Part shown: positions 22,368 through 30,839 of the stretch, piece by piece
Position numbering within the stretch: the stretch's first letter is position 1
Layout of the letters: the number at the start of each line of letters is the position of its first letter
Virus record (IMG/VR): IMGVR_UViG_3300047476_000925
Location: 1 to 33,037 of that record
Length of the DNA stretch: 33,037 nt
From: a virus
Direction: 5' to 3' (one strand)
Program-made: the position numbers and the translations under genes
Notes under the pieces: generated by a model
What the model was told of the DNA's origin: nothing
What the model saw: the letters and a program-made list of their open reading frames with translations, nothing else
The model's database searches: none

Positions 22368-24683
22368 ATGCCAATTACAACAGTTCAGCAAACCCTGGCG
22401 GCTAACTATCGCTATTTCCTTTGCGATCTAGTTACCAACGAGCTATTGGCTGAAATTCCTTTCAATAACGTAAGCTATGGTAGATCTCTGCGCGAGGCAG
22501 GGCCTTTTACAGGCGATATCCCTATTACCGCGGAAACTTATAATCTAAACCCCTATGCTAACACTCTCCCTGGAAAAACAGCCTTGTATGTGGTACGCAA
22601 CAACGAATGCGTTTGGGGTGGAGTGGTTTGGTCTCGTTCTTACGATATAAAAAATAAGATTCTTAATGTTAGCGCGTCTGAGTTTACTAGCTACCTTTAT
22701 CACCGAGTTGCTTGGAAGACTTGGGACAATGCATATGCTGCGTCTATTAGCATAACTGCTGGAGTTGGCAAGGCAACCCTGCTAGACGGTGGCTCCTTCG
22801 ACTTCGAGGCTAATATGCCTATTCTTATTGACTTTGGTGCAGAGCTTAACAAAACACATAGCGGATATTTTTACGTTAAGTCTAGCCCTGCCCCTACATC
22901 TACTGTTATATATTTCACAGCCGAGGATGGCGATCTGATCATCCCTACAAGCTTGAATGATGAAGAAAGCACGGTGACGGTACGTCAAGACTCTTACGAG
23001 TATGCTAGAGATTTGATAGAGGGTCTAGAGCTTGACTTTTTTGGTCCGATTTTCGAGAACTCCGAGCTGGAACCTGCCCAGGTCTTCTCTCAAGACGTAG
23101 AAAGTATTTCTAGAGCTAGCAATATTGCTACCCTAACCTTTACCAAGACTCACTATCTGCTTGACGGGCAGGGATTTTCTCTGCGAAACATTAGCAGTGA
23201 GTATGACGGTCGGTATGTTGTAGCGTCTGTTGTAGATGATACAAAGATAACTTTTGCTAAAACCGGAACCGACCATTCAGCAACTACTTACACCTCTACG
23301 ACCGTTGACGTGGCAACCTATTCTAGAGCTAAAACAGGTGTAGTCACCCTAGCCTCGACAACTAGTCATGGATTTGTTAAGGGTGACTTGGTCGATATCA
23401 GTGGAGTTAGTCCGTTCATCGACGGTCTTCAAGTTGTAGCCAGCGCGCCAACATCGACAACTATTACAATACAGACTGAGTACCTAACTCCGGTTGCGAC
23501 TAGCATCCCAAGTGATGCCACCATCTCTAGGCGAGCAGAAGTCAGGTTTGGCTCGTACGGGGAATACTCTAAAAACTCCGGACTTCAGGTTGGATACTCT
23601 ACTACCGAGCTCAGTACGCAGTCGCCTAAGTTTAACCACCCATTCCGAGGGTTTGAGCTAAAATATATTGGAGAAATTCTAGAAGAGTATTCGAATGTTC
23701 CTGGTGGCTTTGAGTATCGAATAGACTGCGCTTATGATTCTGGTACGAATTCGTTTACGCGCACTTTCGTATTTCTTCCTATGCAGCCGGATTCATTCAC
23801 TGCGTATCTGAACACGCTAGGCAATAAAAAACTTCCGGCCGGCAAGTATGCCCCTATAAGCGCGTTTAATGCTGTAACTACCGTATTCGAGCACCCTGGA
23901 AATATTCTAAATGCAACCATGATCGAGTCAGCTGAAGATGCTGCCACTCGCTTCTGGGTTCAGGGAGATGACGATACAGATAATGCCGATTCTAGCTTGC
24001 CATATGCAGCAGAGACTGATTTTGCGTTGCTAGATGCTGGTTGGCCACTGCTTGACCAAGTAGAAAAGATTGATAACGTTTCTGAAGAAACAACGCTTTA
24101 CGACAAGTACGCGACAAGATTTTTGCTAGAGGCTACCCCTCCAATTTCCAACTTCTCTATTAGTGTTGACGGCTCAATTAGGCCTACGCTAGGTAGCTAT
24201 GCTCCAGGGGACTGGTGCTCAGTTATTATTGATGACACCTTTGTCCAACTGCGTATGGATAACTCTCTAGAGCCTGGAAGTGGGCAAGCTGGTAGAGACG
24301 GAATCCTATTGCGTAAAATTGATGCGTTTGAGGTCTCGGTTCCCGACACCCCTACGGTGCCAGAAGAAGTTACCTTGACATTGGTTACGGAGCCAGAAAT
24401 AGACAGACCTGGAGCAGCGGTTAGCTCGATAACTCTAGTCTCTGCTACCGATGATACGATTGTTGTTCAGGTGTCGGTAGACCTAGAGATTACTGCCTCA
24501 ACCCCTGTAACCCTGTATGAAGATGATGTATTGCTTAAGAGTTGGACTCTTACTCCGGGATCATTTATCTATGAAAACTATACGTCCGTGTCTTTATCTG
24601 CCTCTACCTCTTATAAATACACGCTGTACGTTAACGGAGTGTCATACGACGTTCTGATTGCGACAACTAAGGATGCTACTTAA
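22368..24683 (+). CDS. Tail hub/minor tail protein (ReqiPepy6 Gp37-like)
   Basis: The N-terminal half of this 771 aa protein (YFLCDLVTNELLAEIPFNNV, ALYVVRNNECVWGGVVWSRS, LNVSASEFTSYLYHRVAWKT) matches the Siphovirus ReqiPepy6 Gp37-like family, the tail-tip hub seen in Gram-positive phages. Two copies of the beta-rich module lie near residues 247-310 (TKTHYLLDGQGFSLRNIS) and 320-390 (TTSHGFVKGDLVDISGVS), inserted in the hub. Hub sequence resumes with LEEYSNVPGGFEYRIDCAYD. The last 110 residues look like a fibronectin-III or Ig-like domain (SATDDTIVVQVSVDLEI, STSYKYTLYVNGVSYDV). It probably closes the tail tube and carries the fibre. The ATG has only a weak upstream purine run (GAAAG). Confidence 0.7.
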   Translation: MPITTVQQTLAANYRYFLCDLVTNELLAEIPFNNVSYGRSLREAGPFTGDIPITAETYNLNPYANTLPGKTALYVVRNNECVWGGVVWSRSYDIKNKILNVSASEFTSYLYHRVAWKTWDNAYAASISITAGVGKATLLDGGSFDFEANMPILIDFGAELNKTHSGYFYVKSSPAPTSTVIYFTAEDGDLIIPTSLNDEESTVTVRQDSYEYARDLIEGLELDFFGPIFENSELEPAQVFSQDVESISRASNIATLTFTKTHYLLDGQGFSLRNISSEYDGRYVVASVVDDTKITFAKTGTDHSATTYTSTTVDVATYSRAKTGVVTLASTTSHGFVKGDLVDISGVSPFIDGLQVVASAPTSTTITIQTEYLTPVATSIPSDATISRRAEVRFGSYGEYSKNSGLQVGYSTTELSTQSPKFNHPFRGFELKYIGEILEEYSNVPGGFEYRIDCAYDSGTNSFTRTFVFLPMQPDSFTAYLNTLGNKKLPAGKYAPISAFNAVTTVFEHPGNILNATMIESAEDAATRFWVQGDDDTDNADSSLPYAAETDFALLDAGWPLLDQVEKIDNVSEETTLYDKYATRFLLEATPPISNFSISVDGSIRPTLGSYAPGDWCSVIIDDTFVQLRMDNSLEPGSGQAGRDGILLRKIDAFEVSVPDTPTVPEEVTLTLVTEPEIDRPGAAVSSITLVSATDDTIVVQVSVDLEITASTPVTLYEDDVLLKSWTLTPGSFIYENYTSVSLSASTSYKYTLYVNGVSYDVLIATTKDAT

Positions 24684-24685
24684 TC

Positions 24686-27406
24686 ATGGGAATTAGACGC
24701 CGTCGTAAAAAATTAACTAGCCTGCTTTATACAATGGATCGCAGGATTAGGTCCGTTGAGCTTAAAAAGGTCATAGTAAAGACTTCTGCTGCCAGCTCGG
24801 ATGCTGCAGACGAAGCAGCAGACACTCCGGCTGATCCGGCCGGTACGGTTTACGCTCCTACAGCTGTAAACCCCTGGAAAAGAATTTATAAGGCATACTA
24901 TCACGGCTACAATGTAACAGGACAGGGTAGCGACCGAGTTGATATCTGGTTTGACGGTGTCGAGCTAGATGCTGAGACCGGCGAAGGTATTTCGGTATCT
25001 AACCTGTACTTTGCTGCAAAGCCTACTCGTATTGATAGAACATACCTGTCTGCACCTGATACCCCGAGCTATTCGGTTAGAGCTCATGGTGACCCGGAGT
25101 GGTCTACAAGCGCAACCAATACTAGAGATGACTACGTCCAGCCTTCAGGATATTTAGAAGCACTGGATAGTACAGTTGACCACACGTACCTAATCTCTCA
25201 TGGTGCTAAGACATCATTCACTGCAAAGAGTCAGCCTCTGCTCTACAGACAAGCTGTGGTAAAGCACTCAGCCACCACTACTACAGCCACTATTACCCTC
25301 AATAGCGGACACCACTATAAAGCTGGTGACATCATTGAGGTAAACGACCTACCTACAGGGTACCGTGGCATTGATGGGATTTTCAAGATTGCCTCGGCTA
25401 CCACTACGACTATTACATATGAGTTTGACTCGGCGCTAAGTGCGTCTATCTCCGAAGCAAATGCATCCTCCGGCGTGTATATCTACTCTGTAGCATGTAA
25501 GTACCGCCGAGTAGGTTCTACTCTTTTTGATTCAAATAACAAAGTTTATTACTGGAACGGTCTTCGATACCAGACTACTGCAGTAGAGGGCTTAACTAAC
25601 GACGGCTCAGCACCTTCGCCACCAACCGACTTAACAATATCAAAAACTGCATATGCTATGGTCGACGGATCGCAGAGGGCCAGGGTTGATCTTGGTTGGA
25701 CTGCTCCAACTACGTCAGCTAACGGTAATGCTCTAGATGACCTGGCTGGGTACCGTGTATACATAAGTGAAACTGGTCTTTCTGACTGGACTCAGAAGCT
25801 CACTTTTGGCGTAGAGACTAGTCAAACAATCATAGGATTAGAGCAGGACAAGACATACTACTTCCGAGTCATTGCATATGACTCTTTCGGAAATGATTCT
25901 GTGGGCCTTGATAGCTCTGGATCGGGAGAGGTAACGCCGATTGCAGCGCTAAGCGTTGTTACACCGTCAGCTCCTATAATCCCCACCCCTAGGCTTGGAA
26001 TAGTAAAGGTGAGCTGGGATGGAAAAGACAATACAGCAGTTCTAACCCCCCTAGAGCTACTAAAGTACATAGAGGTACACGCTTCTACAACAAGTGGATT
26101 CACCCCAGGTAGCGGGACTCTTCAGGGTAAAATATATTCAAGTTCTGACACTCTATACGTGTCTGATTTAACTTATAACGCGACCTACTATTTTAAGTTC
26201 ATTGCCGTTGATAAAGCAGATAACGCTACGTCAGCCTCTACGCAAACGTCTACGGTAGTTAAGCCTCTAGTAGACGCTGACTTAATTGCTGCTGCATTAA
26301 ATGCCCCGCTTAGCACCTGGCCATTTGCCCCTAAAGCAGTAACTGCCGGAGCTCTTGCTGACGGGTCTTTGGATGCTAGCACCGTTTTTGGTACCGGAGT
26401 AATCACTCAGACTGCTATTGCAGCTGACGCTATTGGCGCAGATCAAATGGCCGCTAATGCTATTACTGCTGGAAAAATCGCCACTAATGCCGTAACTGCT
26501 GACAAGATTGATGCTCTTGCTGTCACGGCTGGAAAGATAGCTGCCAACGCCGTTGAGGCCGATAAAATCAATGCTGGTGCCGTTACTGCCGATAAAATCA
26601 GTGCTGCAGCAGTAACTGCCGCAAAAATCACTGCCAGCGACGTATTTTACTTTAGCGGAAATAACGGAACCGACTACGTCAGAATAGGTTATGAAGCAGT
26701 AGGTGGTTATTCTTCCTCTATCGGATTAAATTTTAGAAAAAGTGGAACAACTGTTGGTTGGTTAGGTACCTGGGGTACGTATGGACTAGAGTATGGCAGT
26801 CCTTCTGGTAATAATGTTGCGATAGGGTCTACTGGTGTATATATTTATAGTGGCAACACTGCCTCTATAGTCGGTAATACATCGGAAATTAATATAGATG
26901 GCGCTAATGGAACGATTATCCATGAGGCTAGCTACCATGGGTTCTACAACATCGGCCTTTCGACTTACACGTTATACGTTAACGCTATATCAAACGTCAA
27001 AACTGTAGAAGTTGTTGGTAGGAACTCTACAACTAACACTCTACTGGTAACTGGCCGTGTGACCGCTAACGGTACGGTATTGACATCTTCTAGAACATTT
27101 AAGGAAGATATTAAACCGTATTCTGTACCCGAAGCAATTCTTGACATTCCAATAGTATCTTTTAAATATAACAATAAAAAACTATTTAAAGATGGTCAGA
27201 TGCCAGAAGAGGAATTTAGCGAAGAAACTATAGGTGTTATTGCGGAGGACCTAGAGGATCTAGGGCTGCACGACTTTGTTTCTTATGAAGAGGGTAACCC
27301 GGTACCTACCGGTGTCGACTACTCTAAACTAGGAGTAGCCCTGATTCCTATCATAAAATCTATGAAACTAGAAATTGAAGCACTAAAAACTGGAGGTCTA
27401 TCTTAA
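24686..27406 (+). CDS. Tail fibre with FN3 domains, repeat stalk and S74 self-cleaving chaperone
   Basis: This 906 aa protein has a basic N-terminus (GIRRRRKKLTSLLYTMDRRI), a beta-rich module near residues 190-265, and two fibronectin-III domains (about 313-420, with LEQDKTYYFRVIAYDSFGND, and about 425-530, with LTYNATYYFKFIAVDKADNA). Seven decapeptide units (AVTADKIDA type) follow at residues 581-650, a trimeric stalk. The distal part is Gly/Ser-rich beta sequence. The C-terminus is an intramolecular chaperone of peptidase family S74: TSSRTFKEDIKP with the probable Ser/Lys dyad, then IGVIAEDLEDLG and YSKLGVALIPIIKSMKLEIE. Family members trimerise the fibre and cut themselves off at the Ser. 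It is the best candidate for receptor binding. Confidence 0.8.
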   Translation: MGIRRRRKKLTSLLYTMDRRIRSVELKKVIVKTSAASSDAADEAADTPADPAGTVYAPTAVNPWKRIYKAYYHGYNVTGQGSDRVDIWFDGVELDAETGEGISVSNLYFAAKPTRIDRTYLSAPDTPSYSVRAHGDPEWSTSATNTRDDYVQPSGYLEALDSTVDHTYLISHGAKTSFTAKSQPLLYRQAVVKHSATTTTATITLNSGHHYKAGDIIEVNDLPTGYRGIDGIFKIASATTTTITYEFDSALSASISEANASSGVYIYSVACKYRRVGSTLFDSNNKVYYWNGLRYQTTAVEGLTNDGSAPSPPTDLTISKTAYAMVDGSQRARVDLGWTAPTTSANGNALDDLAGYRVYISETGLSDWTQKLTFGVETSQTIIGLEQDKTYYFRVIAYDSFGNDSVGLDSSGSGEVTPIAALSVVTPSAPIIPTPRLGIVKVSWDGKDNTAVLTPLELLKYIEVHASTTSGFTPGSGTLQGKIYSSSDTLYVSDLTYNATYYFKFIAVDKADNATSASTQTSTVVKPLVDADLIAAALNAPLSTWPFAPKAVTAGALADGSLDASTVFGTGVITQTAIAADAIGADQMAANAITAGKIATNAVTADKIDALAVTAGKIAANAVEADKINAGAVTADKISAAAVTAAKITASDVFYFSGNNGTDYVRIGYEAVGGYSSSIGLNFRKSGTTVGWLGTWGTYGLEYGSPSGNNVAIGSTGVYIYSGNTASIVGNTSEINIDGANGTIIHEASYHGFYNIGLSTYTLYVNAISNVKTVEVVGRNSTTNTLLVTGRVTANGTVLTSSRTFKEDIKPYSVPEAILDIPIVSFKYNNKKLFKDGQMPEEEFSEETIGVIAEDLEDLGLHDFVSYEEGNPVPTGVDYSKLGVALIPIIKSMKLEIEALKTGGLS
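26426..26635 (+). repeat. Seven tandem 30-bp units coding a decapeptide stalk repeat
   Basis: Seven consecutive units encode DAIGADQMAA, NAITAGKIAT, NAVTADKIDA, LAVTAGKIAA, NAVEADKINA, GAVTADKISA and AAVTAAKITA. The protein pattern is kept while codons differ, so selection acts on the protein. It lies between the FN3 domains and the fibre tip and probably folds as a trimeric stalk. Confidence 0.75.
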
Positions 27407-27738
27407 TGTACTGGAACTATAGTATTGCCATAGTGGCAGACAACTCTGCTGACGATTATGGGATACGTTTTTATAAAACACTTATCTCGGATACCGGAGA
27501 AGAACTAACTACAGTACAAACTACCGCTTTAGATGCTAGAGATAACGCTGAACCCGGTTTTATAGATGAATACTATTCTCAGATGCAGACAGTTTTTAGA
27601 AATCGACTAGAGTGGCTAATAAAGTACGAACCTGACGTTGATCCTAGAACACTACCTTCAAACGGGCACGGCTCCTCGTTTGGTTCGCTATTAAATCAAG
27701 CTCTGATTCATGCTAAGACTTTACGATTAGACTTATAA
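27406..27738 (+). CDS. Unknown protein (110 aa), tail-adjacent
   Basis: The ATG overlaps the fibre stop by one base (TAATG), so it is translationally coupled to the fibre gene. I do not recognise the 110 aa product (SIAIVADNSADDYGIRFYKT, FIDEYYSQMQTVFRNRLEWL). It has no signal peptide or membrane segment and ends in a short helix. The coupling suggests a minor tail or fibre-assembly role. Confidence 0.6.
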   Translation: MYWNYSIAIVADNSADDYGIRFYKTLISDTGEELTTVQTTALDARDNAEPGFIDEYYSQMQTVFRNRLEWLIKYEPDVDPRTLPSNGHGSSFGSLLNQALIHAKTLRLDL

Positions 27739-27752
27739 GATAAAGAGAGACA

Positions 27753-27947
27753 ATGATGACAGAAAATACCACCAATAGAGAATTAACTCCTGAAGAGTCA
27801 GTTGAATACCTAACTAAGCTTCTTATTGCCACTAGGGAGAGATTATATGCAACTATGGCTCTAAATATTGATTTAGAGGTAAGACTAGATAGTGCTCATA
27901 ATTACATAAAATCCAAGGGCATAGAGCCGATGGTTAGCAATAGCTAA
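27753..27947 (+). CDS. Small helical protein, unknown (64 aa)
   Basis: The start has AAAGAGAG six bases upstream; ATG 27756 is a second in-frame choice. The protein is predicted by eye as helical and coiled-coil-like (LTPEESVEYLTKLLIATRER, NIDLEVRLDSAHNYIKSKG). I know no function. Its last base is the first base of the next ATG, so the pair forms a coupled unit. Confidence 0.55.
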   Translation: MMTENTTNRELTPEESVEYLTKLLIATRERLYATMALNIDLEVRLDSAHNYIKSKGIEPMVSNS

Positions 27948-28417
27948 TGTTTGAAGTAAAAGACGGAGCTCGTACACTCCAATTCAACGGTACCCTTCTC
28001 GGGAAGTCATCTTCCTGGAGAAAGAGCTCTACCCGCTGGATTGAGTTTGAGCTCTATCTTACGGACGGCGGTTCTTATATTCTTTCTCGTATCGGCGTCT
28101 CTCTTGTCTATCACGGAGCCGCCTGCGCCCTCGTAAAACGTTACTCGCTTACAGAGGTACCAGCAGATGACATATCCGATGAGTCTATTCCGTGTGAAGA
28201 ATGTGACCCTACTCTAGAGGCTGACCTCCTCTTTCCTGAAAAACATCGCTACTGGGCTCAGGTATATGATGACCCGATTGATGTCTTGGACGCCCTCTAT
28301 AAATACGACGATAAGGGCGTCGAGTATCTTACAAATGTTGCTCAAAGGCTTCTTGATGAAGCGGCTAAAGCAGACCCTGATATAGCAGAGGTATACCACT
28401 ACGAAATAATTCCGTAG
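27947..28417 (+). CDS. Conserved actinophage-type hypothetical protein (156 aa)
   Basis: The ATG overlaps the preceding stop by one base. The first half (FNGTLLGKSSSWRKSSTRWI, EFELYLTDGGSYILSRIGVS, then LVYHGAACALVKRYSLTEVP) matches a protein type I recall from many actinobacteriophages, without assigned function. A CEECDP segment follows, then a helical C-terminus (GVEYLTNVAQRLLDEAAKAD). No signal peptide or membrane segment is present. The gene closes the left transcription unit before the DNA polymerase promoter. Confidence 0.65.
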   Translation: MFEVKDGARTLQFNGTLLGKSSSWRKSSTRWIEFELYLTDGGSYILSRIGVSLVYHGAACALVKRYSLTEVPADDISDESIPCEECDPTLEADLLFPEKHRYWAQVYDDPIDVLDALYKYDDKGVEYLTNVAQRLLDEAAKADPDIAEVYHYEIIP

Positions 28418-28434
28418 ACGACACGCCGCTCTGG

Positions 28435-28463
28435 TTGACTTCATAGATTATTCTTGCTAAGGT
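28435..28463 (+). promoter_or_regulatory. Promoter for the replication genes
   Basis: TTGACT at 28435-28440, a 17-base spacer, and TAAGGT at 28458-28463 with the TGC extension in front give a good sigma70/actinobacterial SigA-type promoter (-10 of the TAnnnT class). A small inverted repeat GGTAG/CTACC at 28461-28475 overlaps the expected transcription start and could be an operator or the start of a 5' hairpin. The polymerase ATG lies 28 bases downstream. Confidence 0.55.
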
Positions 28464-28490
28464 AGTTCATCTACCATAGTTAGGATTTTC

Positions 28491-30308
28491 ATGAGCGGTT
28501 TAGATGGCGTACAACTTGAGCTAGTCGACAGTGTCGAACAGGCTGAGCGCTTTCTATCTTGGCTAGGTGAGCGACGCCCGCTCAATGCCATTGCAATCGA
28601 CACCGAAACTGGTGAACTTCCAGGTAATCCACGCGACCACGCCCTCTCTGCTTGGCACGGGCGTCTACGTCTAGTTCAGGTTGGCGACGGCATGACTGGT
28701 TGGTCAATTCCATGGGATCACTGGAAGGGCGTCTTCTATCAGGCAATGAATCAGTTCGACGGGCCGATAGTTTGTCACAACATCGCCTTTGAGGCTCGCT
28801 GGTTCGACGTCCAATCCGACTGGGACCTTCCGTGGCACCGCGCCCACGACACAATGATTATGGCTCACCTAATTGACCCGCTTGGTCTCGGTGGCCTAAA
28901 GCCACTCACGGCTAAGTACATTGATAGAAAGGCTGCTCACCTGCAGTCAGTACTCGATGACGGGCTAGTTGATAACGGCTGGACTTGGGGGACTGTGCCA
29001 ATCAACTTTGAACCTTACTGGGCCTACGGTGCTATGGACACTGTTCTTACAATGCGTCTATTCGAACAGTTCTGGAAGCTATGCGGTCCAGGTCAGGCAT
29101 ATTCTCAGGCTTACGAACTTGAAATGAACACTCGTCGCATCGTAACTCGCATGGAGCTAAATGGCGCACGCCTGGATCTTGATTACTCAAAGAAAAAGTA
29201 TGAAGAGCTCATGAACTATACCGAGCAGGTAAAGCTCTGGACTTTCAACACATACAACGCTTCAGTAACTAGTAACGTGCAGATGGCCAAGGTCTTTGAA
29301 GAGCAGCTGGGTGCATACATCAGTGAGACAACTCCTAGCGGTGCTAAATCTCTAAATGCCGATCAGCTTAAGTGGTTCACTATTCAGGGATCTCCTGAAG
29401 TAAAGCAGCTTGCTGACACCATGCTCAAGCAGCGTAAGGCTGACAAGATCGCCAATACATACTTCCTAAACTTTATCAACGATAATGTCAATGGCTTTGT
29501 ACACCCGTCTGTAAAGACTCTCGGTGCGCGTACTGGTCGCATGTCGATTCAGAACCCGGCGCTGCAAACTCTTCCTAAGGGTGACGATACTGTACGCCGT
29601 GCATTCCTCCCTAAGGATGACGACCACGTAATTATCACCTCCGACCTTGACCAGGTCGAGTTCCGTATGTTCTCTTCTCTATCTGGCGACGAGAACCTAA
29701 TCAAACTCTTCAACCTCGCAGATGCAACTGGCTCCGATCCCTTTACTGAAATTGGCCGTGAGATTTACGCTGACCCAACTATGCAGAAATCCGACAAGCG
29801 CCGTGGACTTATCAAGGGCGTTGTGTATGGGCGTCTATATGGTGCTGGTGTAACTAAGCAGGCTCTTACCGCTGGTGTTCCAGAGGAGCAGATGCGTGCC
29901 GTCTCTGATGCCTTCGATGTTCGATTCCCTGGAATGCACGCTTTCCAAAAGAAGATTGAAAGCAAGGGTATGGAACGCCAGCTCAAGGAGGGTCAAGGTT
30001 ACGTGACAACCTGGACTGGACGTCGACTACCTTGTGACGAGGGCCGCGTATATACCCTAGTTAACTACTTAATTCAAGGAGGTGCTGCCGAGGTGTTTAA
30101 ATCAAACCTTGTCAAGCTGGATCAGGCAGATTTAACCGAGCTAATGATTGTCCCTGTGCACGATGAAATCGTGCTAAATGCGCCTCGAAAAGACGCCGAG
30201 GAGCTCAAGCAGCTAGTTCGTAAATGTATGACAACAACCGAAGGATGGGCAGTGCCTCTTACAGCTGATGCCGACGGACCACTAGAGAACTGGGGAGCCA
30301 AATACTGA
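28491..30308 (+). CDS. polA-like: Family A DNA polymerase with 3'-5' exonuclease domain
   Basis: At 605 aa this is a typical phage PolI without the 5'-3' exonuclease. The proofreading domain shows AIDTETGELPG (D37, E39), VCHNIAFEARWFD and YGAMDTVLTMR. The polymerase domain shows SDLDQVEFRMFSSLSGDENL (motif A, D385), KRRGLIKGVVYGRLYGAG (motif B, with Tyr and the Lys/Arg helix) and VPVHDEIVLN (motif C, D558). TARTGRMSIQNPALQT-type sequence (GARTGRMSIQNPALQTLPKG) is also present. All catalytic residues appear intact, so it should replicate the phage genome. AGGA lies six to seven bases before the ATG, behind its own promoter. Its stop overlaps the RuvC-like start by one base. Confidence 0.92.
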   Translation: MSGLDGVQLELVDSVEQAERFLSWLGERRPLNAIAIDTETGELPGNPRDHALSAWHGRLRLVQVGDGMTGWSIPWDHWKGVFYQAMNQFDGPIVCHNIAFEARWFDVQSDWDLPWHRAHDTMIMAHLIDPLGLGGLKPLTAKYIDRKAAHLQSVLDDGLVDNGWTWGTVPINFEPYWAYGAMDTVLTMRLFEQFWKLCGPGQAYSQAYELEMNTRRIVTRMELNGARLDLDYSKKKYEELMNYTEQVKLWTFNTYNASVTSNVQMAKVFEEQLGAYISETTPSGAKSLNADQLKWFTIQGSPEVKQLADTMLKQRKADKIANTYFLNFINDNVNGFVHPSVKTLGARTGRMSIQNPALQTLPKGDDTVRRAFLPKDDDHVIITSDLDQVEFRMFSSLSGDENLIKLFNLADATGSDPFTEIGREIYADPTMQKSDKRRGLIKGVVYGRLYGAGVTKQALTAGVPEEQMRAVSDAFDVRFPGMHAFQKKIESKGMERQLKEGQGYVTTWTGRRLPCDEGRVYTLVNYLIQGGAAEVFKSNLVKLDQADLTELMIVPVHDEIVLNAPRKDAEELKQLVRKCMTTTEGWAVPLTADADGPLENWGAKY

Positions 30309-30763
30309 TGAAACACGTACTTTCAGTCGATCCTGGAAAGGCGACAGGGATGGCCCTATTTAGCTTCGAAACGGGCCAGGAACCGGTTCTAGTCTGGTCA
30401 GGAGAGTTTCAACAGAACGAATACGCCACTCCAATTAGAGCCTCTCTAGAGCTCATACAGGGCGATTTAGAGATAGTTTGTGAGCGCTTTACAATCAATG
30501 CTCAGACTGTTAAAAACTCTCAGGCGCCTTTCTCACTGGAGCAGATTGGCATCCTAAAGCAGTGCCTTATGGACGTTGGTCGCCCGGCAGATGACATATA
30601 TTTCCAGAGTCCTGCTGACGCAAAGGCAATGTTTCCAAATGAAGCCCTGAAGAAACTAGGCTATTGGCACCGTGGTGGCGAGGGGCACGCGCTAGATGCA
30701 ATCCGACACGCCCTACTTAGATTAATAAAGAGTGGCTGGAAACCAGTTAAACTACTAGAATAA
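30308..30763 (+). CDS. RuvC-like Holliday junction nuclease
   Basis: This 151 aa protein has the RNase H-like fold of RuvC: SVDPGKATGMALF with the first Asp at D8, IVCERFTIN with E59, and a C-terminal GGEGHALDAIRHALLRLI with H127 and D130 as the remaining metal ligands. Length and motif order match phage RuvC-like resolvases, which debranch replication or packaging DNA. It is coupled to the polymerase (ATG overlaps TGA), so it acts in the same pathway. Confidence 0.85.
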   Translation: MKHVLSVDPGKATGMALFSFETGQEPVLVWSGEFQQNEYATPIRASLELIQGDLEIVCERFTINAQTVKNSQAPFSLEQIGILKQCLMDVGRPADDIYFQSPADAKAMFPNEALKKLGYWHRGGEGHALDAIRHALLRLIKSGWKPVKLLE

Positions 30764-30768
30764 TTAGG

Positions 30769-30811
30769 TATTAGCAGAAATTTTACATATGACGCATTTT
30801 TTCTGCTAATA
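30769..30811. promoter_or_regulatory. 12-bp inverted repeat overlapping a promoter-like region before the helicase
   Basis: TATTAGCAGAAA at 30769-30780 and TTTCTGCTAATA at 30800-30811 are perfect inverted copies 19 bases apart. The right arm contains TGCTAATAT, an extended -10 box at 30804-30812, with TTTACA at 30782-30787 as a possible -35 (spacing 19, slightly long); TATATAAC just downstream is another possible -10. The layout suggests a promoter whose -10 is covered by an operator. As RNA it could form a hairpin with an AT-rich stem, but no T-run follows. Confidence 0.5.
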
Positions 30812-30839
30812 TGTATATAACGAAGACGAAAGGAATACG

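Noticed and set aside
26443-26631. Minus-strand open frame rich in Ala/Ile
   Set aside because: Mirror of the stalk repeat on the + strand.
26426-26635. Tandem 30-base repeats as CRISPR
   Set aside because: No spacers, units are diverged at DNA level and translate in frame to a fibre decapeptide repeat.
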